NCBI RefSeq assembly: GCF_900142025.1
Contig: NZ_FQZM01000023.1
Span: 1-58,241 of the forward strand
Direction: 5' to 3'
Length of the DNA stretch: 58,241 bases
DNA from: Desulfofundulus thermosubterraneus DSM 16057
GTDB taxonomy: Bacteria > Bacillota > Desulfotomaculia > Desulfotomaculales > Desulfovirgulaceae
The position numbers and the translations under genes were made by a program. Every line of letters starts with the position of its first letter. Positions within the stretch are counted from its first letter, which is position 1. Below are positions 42,299 through 50,935 of this stretch, piece after piece. Below the pieces are notes generated by a model that saw nothing but the letters and a program-made list of their open reading frames with translations, was not told the DNA's origin and did no database searches.

Positions 42299-43591
42299 AT
42301 GAACCTGGAAATTACTCCACCCCGGGCACTGCGGGGAATCACCAGGGTTCCCGGGGATAAATCCATCTCCCACCGGGCGGCCATGCTGGGCGCCCTGGCT
42401 AAAGGTGATACCCATATTGAAAATTTTCTCACGGGTGCCGATTGCCTGGCCACGGTGAAATGCCTAGCCGAAATGGGAGTATCTTTCACCGGTCCCGATG
42501 AAAAAGGCCGGCTCACGGTACACGGCCGGGGTCCTGCGGGCCTGAAGGAACCGGAAAACGTGCTGGACGCAGGCAATTCAGGGACAACCATACGCCTTAT
42601 GCTGGGCATCCTGGCCGGGTTGCCCTTTTTTACCGTGATTACCGGCGACGCTTCCCTGCGCCGGCGGCCCATGAAACGGGTCACCGCCCCTTTATCCCTG
42701 ATGGGTGCCCGCATCTGGGGACGCCAGGAGGCCAATCTGGCTCCACTGGCACTACGGGGTGGTGAACTGCAGGGTGGCAGCTTTTCCCTACCCGTAGCCA
42801 GCGCCCAGGTTAAGTCGGCCCTGTTGCTGGCCGGCCTTTCGGCCCGGGGCGAAACACGGGTCGTTGAACCCGCTCCGTCCCGGGATCATACGGAGCGCAT
42901 GCTGCAATACTTCGGTGCCGAAATACATAAAGAGGGGCTTACCGTTTGGATAAAGGGCGGGCAGGTCCTGACGGGGCGGCGGGTAACAGTGCCGGGCGAC
43001 ATCTCCTCGGCTGCTTTCCTTATGGTGGCGGCGGCGATGATACCTGGTTCCGACGTGACCATACGGGAAGTCGGGGTCAACCCCACCCGGGACGGCATTC
43101 TGGAAGTGCTGCGGGCCATGGGTGCCGATCTGGAGATTTTTAACCGGCACCACCTGGGTGGTGAGCCGGTAGCCGACATCCGGGTTCGCCATTCCCGTCT
43201 TAAAGGTGTTACCATTGGTGGGGAATTGATTCCCCGCCTCATCGATGAAATTCCCATTCTGGCCGTGGCCGGTGCCCTGGCAGAAGGAGAACTGGTGGTA
43301 CGGGATGCTGCGGAGCTGAAGGTGAAAGAAAGCAACCGCATTGACACCGTGGTGAGAGAGTTAAGGAAATTCGGCGTGGAAGTGGAGGCGCTGGCCGACG
43401 GCCTGCGGGTACGGGGTGGCCGCCCCCTCACGGGGACCTCATGCGCCAGCCACGGCGATCACCGCATAGCCATGGCTATGGCCGTAGCCGGTCTGGTCGC
43501 CCGGGGCAAAACGGTAATCCAGAATGCGGGGTGTGTTGATGTTTCCTTCCCCGGGTTCGCCAGTATTTTAAGCTCTTTACGGGTAGACTAA
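42299..43591 (+). CDS. aroA: 3-phosphoshikimate 1-carboxyvinyltransferase (EPSP synthase)
   Basis: The 430-residue two-domain enzyme adds enolpyruvate to shikimate 3-phosphate. Motifs: VPGDKSISHRAAML, LDAGNSGTTIRLMLGIL, LRRRPM, and KVKESNRIDTV; ASHGDHRIAMAMAVAGL is near the end. ATG 42299 has AGGCAGG before it. A terminator follows, closing the aromatic cluster. Confidence 0.96.
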   Translation: MNLEITPPRALRGITRVPGDKSISHRAAMLGALAKGDTHIENFLTGADCLATVKCLAEMGVSFTGPDEKGRLTVHGRGPAGLKEPENVLDAGNSGTTIRLMLGILAGLPFFTVITGDASLRRRPMKRVTAPLSLMGARIWGRQEANLAPLALRGGELQGGSFSLPVASAQVKSALLLAGLSARGETRVVEPAPSRDHTERMLQYFGAEIHKEGLTVWIKGGQVLTGRRVTVPGDISSAAFLMVAAAMIPGSDVTIREVGVNPTRDGILEVLRAMGADLEIFNRHHLGGEPVADIRVRHSRLKGVTIGGELIPRLIDEIPILAVAGALAEGELVVRDAAELKVKESNRIDTVVRELRKFGVEVEALADGLRVRGGRPLTGTSCASHGDHRIAMAMAVAGLVARGKTVIQNAGCVDVSFPGFASILSSLRVD

Positions 43592-43592
43592 T

Positions 43593-43623
43593 GCCGGGAG
43601 GATTTCCCCCGGCTTCTTTTTTC
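43593..43623 (+). terminator. aroA terminator
   Basis: GCCGGG (43593-43598) pairs with CCCGGC (43608-43613), followed by TTCTTTTTT. Confidence 0.75.
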
Positions 43624-43697
43624 TCTTATTGAAAGGAAAAAATTTTGCGGTGTCGAAATTAATATGATATTTGTGTTACTATAATAGGGAGATGACC

Positions 43698-44375
43698 ATG
43701 GTTCCCAGGATGTCTGTTGCCATCGATGGCCCGGCCGGGGCGGGTAAAAGTACGGTGGCCCGGGAACTGGCCCGGCGGTTGGGCTTTTTATATATCGATA
43801 CCGGAGCCATGTACCGGGCAATAACCCTGAAGGCCTTGCGCTGGGGGTTAAACCTTACCGATGAAGAGTCTTTAAAGGCATTGGCCAAGGAGAGCCGGAT
43901 AGAATTAACCACTGATCCCGACCGTCTGACCCGGGTTTTTCTTGACGGCGAAGACGTAACCCGGGCCATCCGGGAGCCGGAAGTCTCACGCCACGTTTCA
44001 CTGGTGGCCAGCCTGCCCGGAGTGCGGGAAATCATGGTGCGCAGGCAGCGGGAGATGGCGAGCTGTAAAAATGTGGTTATGGATGGGCGGGATGTGGGTA
44101 CAGTGGTTCTTCCGGACGCAAAAGTGAAAATTTTCCTTACCGCCTCGCCCGAAGCACGGGCCAGGCGCCGCCAGCTGGATTTGCTGGCCCAGGGGCACCA
44201 CGTTCCTCTGGATTCCTTAATTCAGGAAATTGCGGAACGGGACAGGCAGGACAGCTGCCGCTCCGTGGCTCCGTTGATACCGGCTCCTGATGCCTGGATT
44301 ATTGATAGTTCACACCTGAGTGCCGAACAAGTAGTGGAAATGATTGCCGCCCGGGTCCTGGGGAGGTTATCCTGA
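43698..44375 (+). CDS. cmk: Cytidylate kinase
   Basis: The 225-residue kinase phosphorylates CMP and dCMP. The P-loop is IDGPAGAGKSTVAREL, followed by YIDTGAMYRA and MDGRDVGTVVLP, all typical of Cmk. ATG 43698 is 6 bases after AGGGAG. Its TGA overlaps the plsC ATG. The set cmk-plsC-ispH/rpsA is a conserved Firmicute cluster. Confidence 0.95.
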   Translation: MVPRMSVAIDGPAGAGKSTVARELARRLGFLYIDTGAMYRAITLKALRWGLNLTDEESLKALAKESRIELTTDPDRLTRVFLDGEDVTRAIREPEVSRHVSLVASLPGVREIMVRRQREMASCKNVVMDGRDVGTVVLPDAKVKIFLTASPEARARRRQLDLLAQGHHVPLDSLIQEIAERDRQDSCRSVAPLIPAPDAWIIDSSHLSAEQVVEMIAARVLGRLS

Positions 44376-44965
44376 TGTTCTACCGTTTTGCCCGGGCATT
44401 ATGCCGGGTGATCCTGGCCCTTGTCCGTCGTTGGGAAGTGGTGGGGGCACATAACCTTCCCCCTTCGGGAGGGGTGCTGGTGGTCAGTAACCACGTCAGC
44501 TACTGGGATCCCGTGGTGGTCGGTTGTGCCCTGGAGCGCCAGGTGCACTTTATAGCCAAGGCCGAGTTATTTGGCATACCCCTCCTGGGACCGGTAATAC
44601 GGGCTTTAGGTGCTTTCCCCGTGCACCGGGGCGGTGGCGACAGGAAGGCCATCCGGCGGGCACTGGAACTATTGAAGCAGGACCGGGTGGTAGGTATTTT
44701 CCCCGAAGGAACCAGAAGCAAAAGCGGTGAGCTCCTTGAACCGCATCTGGGGGCGGCCATGCTGGCCCTGCGGGCAAAAGTGCCGGTACTGCCAGTGGCG
44801 GTGATCAACACCCGGGGAGTCTTCGGCAAGGTCCGGGTACGTATAGGTAAACCGCTGGTGTTTTCCCGTGACGACCAAACCGGCCGGCCGGATTACCAGG
44901 CGGTCAGCCGGGAAATAATGCACGAAATTGCCAGGCTCATGGACAGCGGGTTAGTAAGTCGGTGA
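44375..44965 (+). CDS. plsC: 1-acyl-sn-glycerol-3-phosphate acyltransferase
   Basis: The 196-residue membrane-associated acyltransferase makes phosphatidic acid. The catalytic H-x4-D is H40-VSYW-D45, and the substrate motif is GIFPEGTRSKSG. An N-terminal hydrophobic helix anchors it. It overlaps cmk (TGATG). Confidence 0.93.
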   Translation: MFYRFARALCRVILALVRRWEVVGAHNLPPSGGVLVVSNHVSYWDPVVVGCALERQVHFIAKAELFGIPLLGPVIRALGAFPVHRGGGDRKAIRRALELLKQDRVVGIFPEGTRSKSGELLEPHLGAAMLALRAKVPVLPVAVINTRGVFGKVRVRIGKPLVFSRDDQTGRPDYQAVSREIMHEIARLMDSGLVSR

Positions 44966-44972
44966 TTTGTCA

Positions 44973-47168
44973 ATGCAAGTGCGGCGGGCTGCAAAAGCGG
45001 GTTTTTGTTTTGGCGTAAAAAGAGCATTAAATCTGGCGATGATCACGACCAGGGAACGGGACGGGCCCGTTTACTGCCTGGGCCCCCTGATCCATAACCC
45101 CCAGGTAATGGAAAAGTTGGCAGCAGCGGGGGTACAGGAAATAGCCGGGGTGAAAGAAGCCCGTCCCGGGGGGAAGCTAATCATTCGCTCCCACGGCGTA
45201 GGCCCCGGTATTCTGGCCGCTGCCAGGGAACGTGGTTTGAAGGTAGTGGATGCGACTTGCCCCTTTGTGGGCAGGGCACAAAAGCTGGCCCATTCGGAAG
45301 CTGCCGGCGACACGCTGGTAGTGGTAGTGGGCGATAAAAATCATCCCGAGGTTCAGGGTATTGTGGACTGGACCGGTGGGCGGGCGGTAGTGGTGGAAGG
45401 GCCCCAGGAAGCCCAAAAGTTGCCGGCGGTGTCCCGTGTGGCCGTGCTGGCCCAAACCACCCAACCGCTGGCCAACTTCCAGGCAGTGGTGGATGTCCTG
45501 CAACAAAAAGCGGGACAACTAAAAGTATACAATACCATCTGTCACGCCACCGGGGCCAGGCAGCAGGCCGCCCTGGAACTGGCCCGGGAGGTGGATATGA
45601 TGGTGGTGGTTGGTGGAGCGTCAAGCGCCAACACCCGCAAGCTGGCTACCCTGTGCCGGCAGGCGGGTGTACCAACCTACCAGGTGGAAACCGCTCGGGA
45701 ACTGGATCCCGCCTGGTTCAGGGGGGTGAAGGTAGCGGGATTGACAGCGGGGGCATCCACACCTGACTGGATTATAGAGGAGGTAGAACGACGGATGAAG
45801 GAGTTGGGCGAGATGGTAGCTGTGGAGGAAAACATTAAAGACACCAATGTAGCCGGGGAGGAAGGACAAATGGCAGCTCCAGGCGGTGCTGCCGGGGAGA
45901 CTGCCGGAGAAGCTCCCCATGCCGCCCAGGACACCACTGCCAGCACTGCCGTCCGGGAAGCTGTGCCAGGTATAACTGCCGCCGACAGCGCAACCGGTGA
46001 AAATGCCGCGGAAGCCGCCAGTGGCGAAGAAGGCATGAAAGAAGCCGTAGAGGTAAAGTCACTGCGTCCGGGGCAAATCGTGAAGGGTGTAGTGGTTCAA
46101 GTAGGTACCGATGAAGTGCTGGTAGATGTAGGAGCCAAATCGGAAGGCATTATTCCCTTAAGGGAATTATCCTGTTGGAATGTAAGTTCCCCCGCAGAAG
46201 TGGTAAAAGTCGGGGATGAGATAGAAGTAGCCGTCATTAAAGCAGAAGACAATGAGGGCCGGCTCATCCTTTCCAAGGAACGGGCCGATGCAGAAAGGGC
46301 CTGGGTTAAATTAAATGAGCATTTGGAGAGCGGCGAACCGGTGGAAGGCACCGTGCGGGAAGTTGTCAAAGGCGGTCTTCTGGTGGATGTGGGCTTAAGA
46401 GCCTTTTTGCCTGCCTCCCTGGTTGAAAGGGGCTATGTGGAGGATCTGAGCAAGTATGTGGGAGAAACGGTCAGAGCCAAGGTAATCGAGTTGAACCGGG
46501 GCAGGCGGAAAGTGATCCTGTCCCGCAAGGCGGTACTGGAGGAAGATGCGGTCCGCAAGCGCAGAGAGATGCTGGAAAGTTTGCAGGAAGGCCAGGTGGT
46601 ACGGGGCGTGGTACGCCGGCTGACCAGCTTTGGCGCCTTCGTGGACATTGGCGGTGTGGATGGACTCCTGCACATTTCTGAAATGGCTTGGTACCGGGTC
46701 AACCACCCCTCGGAAGTAGTAAATGTGGGCGACGAAGTAGACGTGATGGTCCTCCGGGTGGACCGGGAGAATGAAAAAGTTTCCCTGGGCTTGAAACAGG
46801 TGTTGCCCAACCCCTGGGATAACGTGGAAGAAAAATATCCCGTGGGCAGCATCGTACGGGCAAAGGTAGTCAGACTCGCACCCTTTGGGGCCTTTGTACA
46901 GCTGGAACCGGGGGTGGAAGGCCTGGTGCACATTTCTCACCTGGCCGACCGGCATGTAGCTACTCCCGATGAAGTGGTCCAGGAAGGAGACGAGGTGGAG
47001 GTCAAGGTGCTCAACGTTGACCGCGCCGAAAAGCGGATCCGCCTGTCCATCCGGGAAGTCAACCGGGAAAGGGAAAGCCGGCGCGCTAAGGAGCAGAAGC
47101 ACCAACACACCGACAACGGTGGCAGCGTAACTATAGGTGAGGTCGTAGGGGACCTTTTTGAAAAATAA
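44973..47168 (+). CDS. ispH: IspH - ribosomal protein S1 fusion
   Basis: The 731-residue protein has two parts. Residues 1-285 are 4-hydroxy-3-methylbut-2-enyl diphosphate reductase, the last MEP-pathway enzyme, with cluster ligands C12 (GFCFGVKRA), C96 (DATCPFVG) and C190 (NTICHATGA). An acidic Ala/Gly-rich linker (about 295-355) follows. Four S1 RNA-binding repeats then run to about 710 (starts near VKSLRPGQIVKGVV, ESGEPVEGTVREV, QEGQVVRGVVRRL and PVGSIVRAKVVRL). Such fusions are known in Clostridia. The S1 part lacks the two ribosome-binding repeats of the E. coli protein. ATG 44973 is used; its ribosome site is weak. Confidence 0.93.
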   Translation: MQVRRAAKAGFCFGVKRALNLAMITTRERDGPVYCLGPLIHNPQVMEKLAAAGVQEIAGVKEARPGGKLIIRSHGVGPGILAAARERGLKVVDATCPFVGRAQKLAHSEAAGDTLVVVVGDKNHPEVQGIVDWTGGRAVVVEGPQEAQKLPAVSRVAVLAQTTQPLANFQAVVDVLQQKAGQLKVYNTICHATGARQQAALELAREVDMMVVVGGASSANTRKLATLCRQAGVPTYQVETARELDPAWFRGVKVAGLTAGASTPDWIIEEVERRMKELGEMVAVEENIKDTNVAGEEGQMAAPGGAAGETAGEAPHAAQDTTASTAVREAVPGITAADSATGENAAEAASGEEGMKEAVEVKSLRPGQIVKGVVVQVGTDEVLVDVGAKSEGIIPLRELSCWNVSSPAEVVKVGDEIEVAVIKAEDNEGRLILSKERADAERAWVKLNEHLESGEPVEGTVREVVKGGLLVDVGLRAFLPASLVERGYVEDLSKYVGETVRAKVIELNRGRRKVILSRKAVLEEDAVRKRREMLESLQEGQVVRGVVRRLTSFGAFVDIGGVDGLLHISEMAWYRVNHPSEVVNVGDEVDVMVLRVDRENEKVSLGLKQVLPNPWDNVEEKYPVGSIVRAKVVRLAPFGAFVQLEPGVEGLVHISHLADRHVATPDEVVQEGDEVEVKVLNVDRAEKRIRLSIREVNRERESRRAKEQKHQHTDNGGSVTIGEVVGDLFEK

Positions 47169-47185
47169 ACTTGCCTTTAAGGAAC

Positions 47186-47214
47186 AGTGGCGTGTAAGAC
47201 GCCGCTTTTTTTTT
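47186..47214 (+). terminator. Terminator after ispH-rpsA
   Basis: AGTGGCGT (47186-47193) pairs with ACGCCGCT (47199-47206), followed by eight or nine T. Confidence 0.88.
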
Positions 47215-47274
47215 GCATATTTACACCCCGCCGGGGCAGTCTAAAAAAAGAATTAACAAAGAGGAGGATTGCAG

Positions 47275-48039
47275 ATGACCGGCTTTCCCGTGGGTTTCAC
47301 CGCACTGATTATTGTCTCCCTTTTAATCTTTTTCGGCCTGGCACACCGGGCCCTGGACCGCATGCGTCTTACCGACCGGGGTGCCCTGGCGGTAATTGTG
47401 GCCATGATCATAGGCAGTTTTATCTCCCTACCTATTCCGGGCGGCCGCTACCCCGTTTCCATTAACGTCGGCGGCGGTCTGATTCCCCTGGGTTTGGCCA
47501 TTTACCTCCTCTCCAAAGCAGGTACCGCTGCGGAACGCACCCGTGCCCTGGTGGGGGCGGGGGTGACAGCCCTGGTAGTCTATGCTGTAGGCTCCTTAGT
47601 GATGCGCGGCCTACCGGAACCCGGGGGCAGGTACGAAATCCTGGATGCCTTGTGGCTTTACCCGCTGGTGGCTGGATTGGTGGGTTACCTGGCCGGACGT
47701 TCCAGGCGGGCTGCTTTTGTCTCAGCAACCCTCGGGTTACTGGCTCTGGATATAGGTTACTATTTCTGGCTGATCGCCCGCGGTGCTCCTACAGGCCGGG
47801 TGGCCATTGGCGGGGCCGGCGCCTTTGATGCCATTGTGCTGGCGGGAATCGTGGCCGTACTCCTGGCCGAAGTGGTAGGCGAGGTGCGGGAACGGCTTCA
47901 GGGGGGTCCTGTAATGAAGGGGCGGCCGGAAGCACTGCTCAAGGCTTTGCGCAAACCAGGAACGGATCCCGACGAGGGCAAAGAGAGCACAGCCGGAAAA
48001 GAGGGTCCGGAAACCGGTGAAAGGGGGTCATTAAAGTGA
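47275..48039 (+). CDS. DUF1614 membrane protein
   Basis: The 254-residue product has about seven hydrophobic segments and the DUF1614 features GSFISLPIPGG, VGGGLIPLGLAIYL, LGLLALDIGYYFWL and GGAGAFDAIVLAGIVAVLLAE. The C-terminal 50 residues are hydrophilic. ATG 47275 follows GAGGAGGATT. It overlaps spoIIP by 4 bases, so a sporulation role is plausible, but the function is unknown. Confidence 0.75.
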   Translation: MTGFPVGFTALIIVSLLIFFGLAHRALDRMRLTDRGALAVIVAMIIGSFISLPIPGGRYPVSINVGGGLIPLGLAIYLLSKAGTAAERTRALVGAGVTALVVYAVGSLVMRGLPEPGGRYEILDALWLYPLVAGLVGYLAGRSRRAAFVSATLGLLALDIGYYFWLIARGAPTGRVAIGGAGAFDAIVLAGIVAVLLAEVVGEVRERLQGGPVMKGRPEALLKALRKPGTDPDEGKESTAGKEGPETGERGSLK

Positions 48040-49316
48040 CCGGGGCAAAAAGCAGGATCATTTGGGGAATCGGCCTGCTACTGGTAGGGATGTCCTTGCT
48101 GGTGGGTTTATCAGCTTCCCGGCTCACCCAACCGGTATGGTCATTGGCTTCCTTTTTCAAAGAAGCAGAAAACGACCACCGGGTGGGCAACGTATGCACG
48201 GTAAAGGACGAGCATGGCCGGGTAATCAGTCAGGTTTCACGCCGGGTTGCGGGGGGTGACGAAATTTTCACCGCCGAAGGCCGTCATTACCGGGTGGTCC
48301 GAGTACAGAGTAATACCGCCTACGCCCGTTTTATCGGGATGGACAAGGACCTGCTGGCCTACAACGAATTTTACAGCCGGCTGGAGGTTCCCGTCGTCCA
48401 GATGGCCCGCAACACCCGGCCGGTGGGTATCTACCATACCCATAGCGATGAATCCTATGTGCCTACGGACGGCTCGGAATCCATCCCCTTTAAGGGAGGC
48501 ATTTATCAAGTGGGGGAGTCCCTGGTGAACCGCTTGAAAAATGGTGGGGTGAGAGTGGATTACGACAAAACCCCTCACGACCCCCACGATGATAACGCCT
48601 ACTACCGTTCCCGGAGAACGGCAGTAAGATTGATGCAAAATAACCCCATTGCCCTTTTCGATGTGCACAGGGATGGCGTACCCGACGCCACCTATTACCG
48701 GCGTTACATTTCCAATGAACAAGTGGCTCAAACACGGCTGGTGGTGGGACGAGAAAACCCCCGGATGCAGGCCAACCTTGATTTTGCCAAGAGGCTGATG
48801 TCCTATGCCAACAGCGTGCACAAGCCGATAGTCAAAGAAATCTTCACCGCCCGGGGTGACTACAACCAGGATCTCATGCCTACCGCCCTGCTCATTGAAG
48901 CAGGTACCCACACCAACAGCAAGGAGGAGGCGGAGCGGGGCATCGCCCTCCTGGCCGACGCCGTCCCGGTTGTACTTGGTCTCACCGGGCCCACGCCTGA
49001 AGGAATGCCCAAACCAATTACCGACCGCACGGCGGGAACACCGGGCAGCTGGAAAGCCCTGGGCTGGATTATCGCCTTGACCCTGTTGGGTGGTGGTGCC
49101 TTTCTGCTCATCAGCGCCGGCAGCTGGGACAGGGCCAAAAGCAGGCTCAGCGACTTCTTTGGCCGGGAACTTGCCAGTTTCTTTGCTCCCCGGCGGGCCA
49201 GAAAACCAGATCTGGATACTGCCGAAAAGGCTACCCATACTCCAGCACCGGGTCATAAGGACCCCGATGCCAGCGAAGCGGCTAAGGATCACCTGGAACG
49301 CATTCGCCAGGATTAG
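48036..49316 (+). CDS. spoIIP: Stage II sporulation protein P
   Basis: The 426-residue protein is the cell-wall amidase and endopeptidase that works with SpoIID and SpoIIM in engulfment. An N-terminal membrane helix (about 9-30) precedes the SpoIIP domain with GIYHTHSDESYVPTDG, FDVHRDGVPDATYY and LIEAGTHTNSKEEAERG, which hold the zinc ligands and catalytic Glu. Unlike the Bacillus form, a second hydrophobic helix (about 347-367) and a charged tail follow the domain. The GTG start is preceded by AAAGGGGG. Confidence 0.93.
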   Translation: MTGAKSRIIWGIGLLLVGMSLLVGLSASRLTQPVWSLASFFKEAENDHRVGNVCTVKDEHGRVISQVSRRVAGGDEIFTAEGRHYRVVRVQSNTAYARFIGMDKDLLAYNEFYSRLEVPVVQMARNTRPVGIYHTHSDESYVPTDGSESIPFKGGIYQVGESLVNRLKNGGVRVDYDKTPHDPHDDNAYYRSRRTAVRLMQNNPIALFDVHRDGVPDATYYRRYISNEQVAQTRLVVGRENPRMQANLDFAKRLMSYANSVHKPIVKEIFTARGDYNQDLMPTALLIEAGTHTNSKEEAERGIALLADAVPVVLGLTGPTPEGMPKPITDRTAGTPGSWKALGWIIALTLLGGGAFLLISAGSWDRAKSRLSDFFGRELASFFAPRRARKPDLDTAEKATHTPAPGHKDPDASEAAKDHLERIRQD

Positions 49317-49330
49317 GAGTGGGAAGTAAA

Positions 49331-50221
49331 TTGGAACATTACCTTGGTACCATCATTGCCGGGACACTAGCCGGGACTGTGGCCCGCATGGTCATGCTGC
49401 GCCTGGACTACCGCCAATATCCCGGCTACCCTCACGGCTATCTCTCCCACCTATCCCTTGGTTTTATTGCCTCAGCCCTGGGAGCGGTGGCCATCCCGGC
49501 TATCCTGAAACCGGATTATACTGCAGTAACCTTTCTGGCCCTGGCCGCCAGTCAATTCCGGGAAATCCGGGGTATTGAAAGAAAAACCCTGGAACATCTG
49601 GATGAAAACGAACTGGTCAAGCGAGGCAGCGATTATATCGAAGGGATAGCCCGTACCTTTGAAGCCCGCAACTACCTGGCCATGGCCTGCGCCCTCCTTA
49701 CCGGCATTGCCTATGAGCTGGGGAGGGCTCCGGCGGCAATAATTATGGCCCTGCTTTCCATAATCTTTGTGCGTACATTTATGGCCGGGGAGACCATTGG
49801 GGATATATGCGAGGTTGTTCCGGCCAAACTGTGGTTTAAAGATTCCATCCTCATGGTGGAAAATATCGGGTTTATTAATATCGGCCTGAAGGAAATACGC
49901 GAAAAGATTACGGCTGAAGGCCTGGCGGTTTTAATCACGCCAAAGAATGCCGATGCCCGGGCCACCATCCATGATCTGGGACAGCGCCAGGCCATGGCTC
50001 ACACCGTCACGGTTCTCCTGGGAACCAAAAAGGACGTGGATCTTCCCGAATTCACCCCTCTGGCCCGCATCGACCCTGACAGCGGGGCGGTGGGGCTTTA
50101 TGCAGTGCCGGTGGAAAGGGACATTGATGCTTTAATTCTGGCGGTAAAACGCACCCCCGTGTTGGAAAGTGCCCGCTCCAGACCTTTGAAAACCCAGGCG
50201 GGACGCATGGCCGCTAGGTAG
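49331..50221 (+). CDS. YIEGIA family spore-associated membrane protein
   Basis: The 296-residue product contains the family motif SDYIEGIARTFEARNYLAM. Membrane segments lie near 1-20, 38-65 and 115-150, followed by a soluble domain. YIEGIA genes occur in spore-forming Firmicutes next to a small partner, der-plsY-gpsA and spoIVA, exactly as here; I know of no biochemical function. TTG 49331 stands 11 bases after AGGAG; GTG 49319 overlaps that site. Confidence 0.82.
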   Translation: MEHYLGTIIAGTLAGTVARMVMLRLDYRQYPGYPHGYLSHLSLGFIASALGAVAIPAILKPDYTAVTFLALAASQFREIRGIERKTLEHLDENELVKRGSDYIEGIARTFEARNYLAMACALLTGIAYELGRAPAAIIMALLSIIFVRTFMAGETIGDICEVVPAKLWFKDSILMVENIGFINIGLKEIREKITAEGLAVLITPKNADARATIHDLGQRQAMAHTVTVLLGTKKDVDLPEFTPLARIDPDSGAVGLYAVPVERDIDALILAVKRTPVLESARSRPLKTQAGRMAAR

Positions 50222-50244
50222 AAAACGGTGGAGATGATGGCAAA

Positions 50245-50424
50245 ATGACAGACCGTATCCTGGCCGTGGTAACCTTGAACATGGATATTGTCGCCGGAGG
50301 AGCGCCTATTTTTTTTGCCCGCAACCAGGAAGAGCAGGTCAAAATGGCCCGTTATCTGGCCCGCACCCTGGACGCCATGGTCCACGACCTGGAAAACGGC
50401 GTCTACATCATTGTGAAGCACTAA
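50245..50424 (+). CDS. Small partner protein of YIEGIA (capping-complex subunit type)
   Basis: The 59-residue product begins TDRILAVVTLNMDIVAGGAP and ends LENGVYIIVKH. A small protein of this kind follows YIEGIA genes in related genomes and is annotated as the capping complex subunit for YIEGIA. Bases GGTGGAG lie about 11 bases before the ATG, and the gene begins 23 bases after YIEGIA. It is soluble, with a short helix in the middle (EEQVKMARYLARTLDAMV). Confidence 0.75.
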   Translation: MTDRILAVVTLNMDIVAGGAPIFFARNQEEQVKMARYLARTLDAMVHDLENGVYIIVKH

Positions 50425-50445
50425 GGACACGCAGCATTCCAATAC

Positions 50446-50475
50446 TTGCGATACGGCGTGAAGTTACAATATAAT
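50446..50475 (+). promoter_or_regulatory. Promoter of the DUF512 gene, upstream of MITE copy E
   Basis: TTGCGA (50446-50451), 18 bases, TATAAT (50470-50475). TAATAC (50472-50477) and GTATTA (50484-50489) form a small inverted repeat over the start region. Without the inserted element the leader to DUF512 would be about 50 bases. Confidence 0.5.
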
Positions 50476-50500
50476 ACTGTTACGTATTACTAAGCGATCG

Positions 50501-50899
50501 ATAAATGTTCAGTAAAACCGCTCTGTTAATGCAAAGGCACGGCGTTGTCTAGAGCGAACGATTTTGCGGAGCGCCGGTAACAGCACCCGGCAACCCAGCA
50601 CTCACCGGCAAAAATGCCCATTCTAAGCCTGATGCAACAGACAGTAGATGACTTGGTCTTTGCAGTACAGCTTATTCAGTGAGTGCTGGGCGGCTCGGCT
50701 CTCGAGGATGCATGATGAACTACCCGGGAGAAGACGTTTAAGACATATTTATTTCAACAGGTAACAACGAAGAACAATTGGTGGCGGGCAATCCGCAGAG
50801 AGCCAGAGCCGGCCCGAAGCGAACCGTGGTGCTGTCGGCGCGGAGCATATGAGTGAGCGGGACAACGCCGTGCCTTAATAGGGTTGACTAAACATTTAC
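50501..50899 (+). mobile_element. Largest MITE copy E (399 bp)
   Basis: This fills the gap between the YIEGIA partner and DUF512; no gene is seen in it. Ends: ATAAATGTTCAGTAAAACCG on the left, GTAAATGTTTAGTCAACCC on the right (minus strand). The terminal repeats run about 40-48 bases and include GGCACGGCGTTGTC and its complement. Flanks AGCGATCG (50493-50500) and AGCGGTCA (50900-50907) agree in 6 of 8. Inside are a second inverted level (GCGGAGCGCCGG...CAGCACC with its partner near 50828-50846), the core hairpin CCCAGCACTCACCG (50594-50607)/CAGTGAGTGCTGGG (50677-50690), and a further hairpin, CGGCTCGGCTCTC with GAGAGCCAGAGCCGG (50691-50814). It has no coding capacity. Confidence 0.75.
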
Positions 50900-50935
50900 A
50901 GCGGTCATAACGTTTTCCAGCGAAAGGTGACTACC

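Noticed and set aside
43651-43685. TATAAT at 43680 as a cmk promoter
   Set aside because: No acceptable -35 box lies at 16-18 bases, and the box almost touches the ribosome site.
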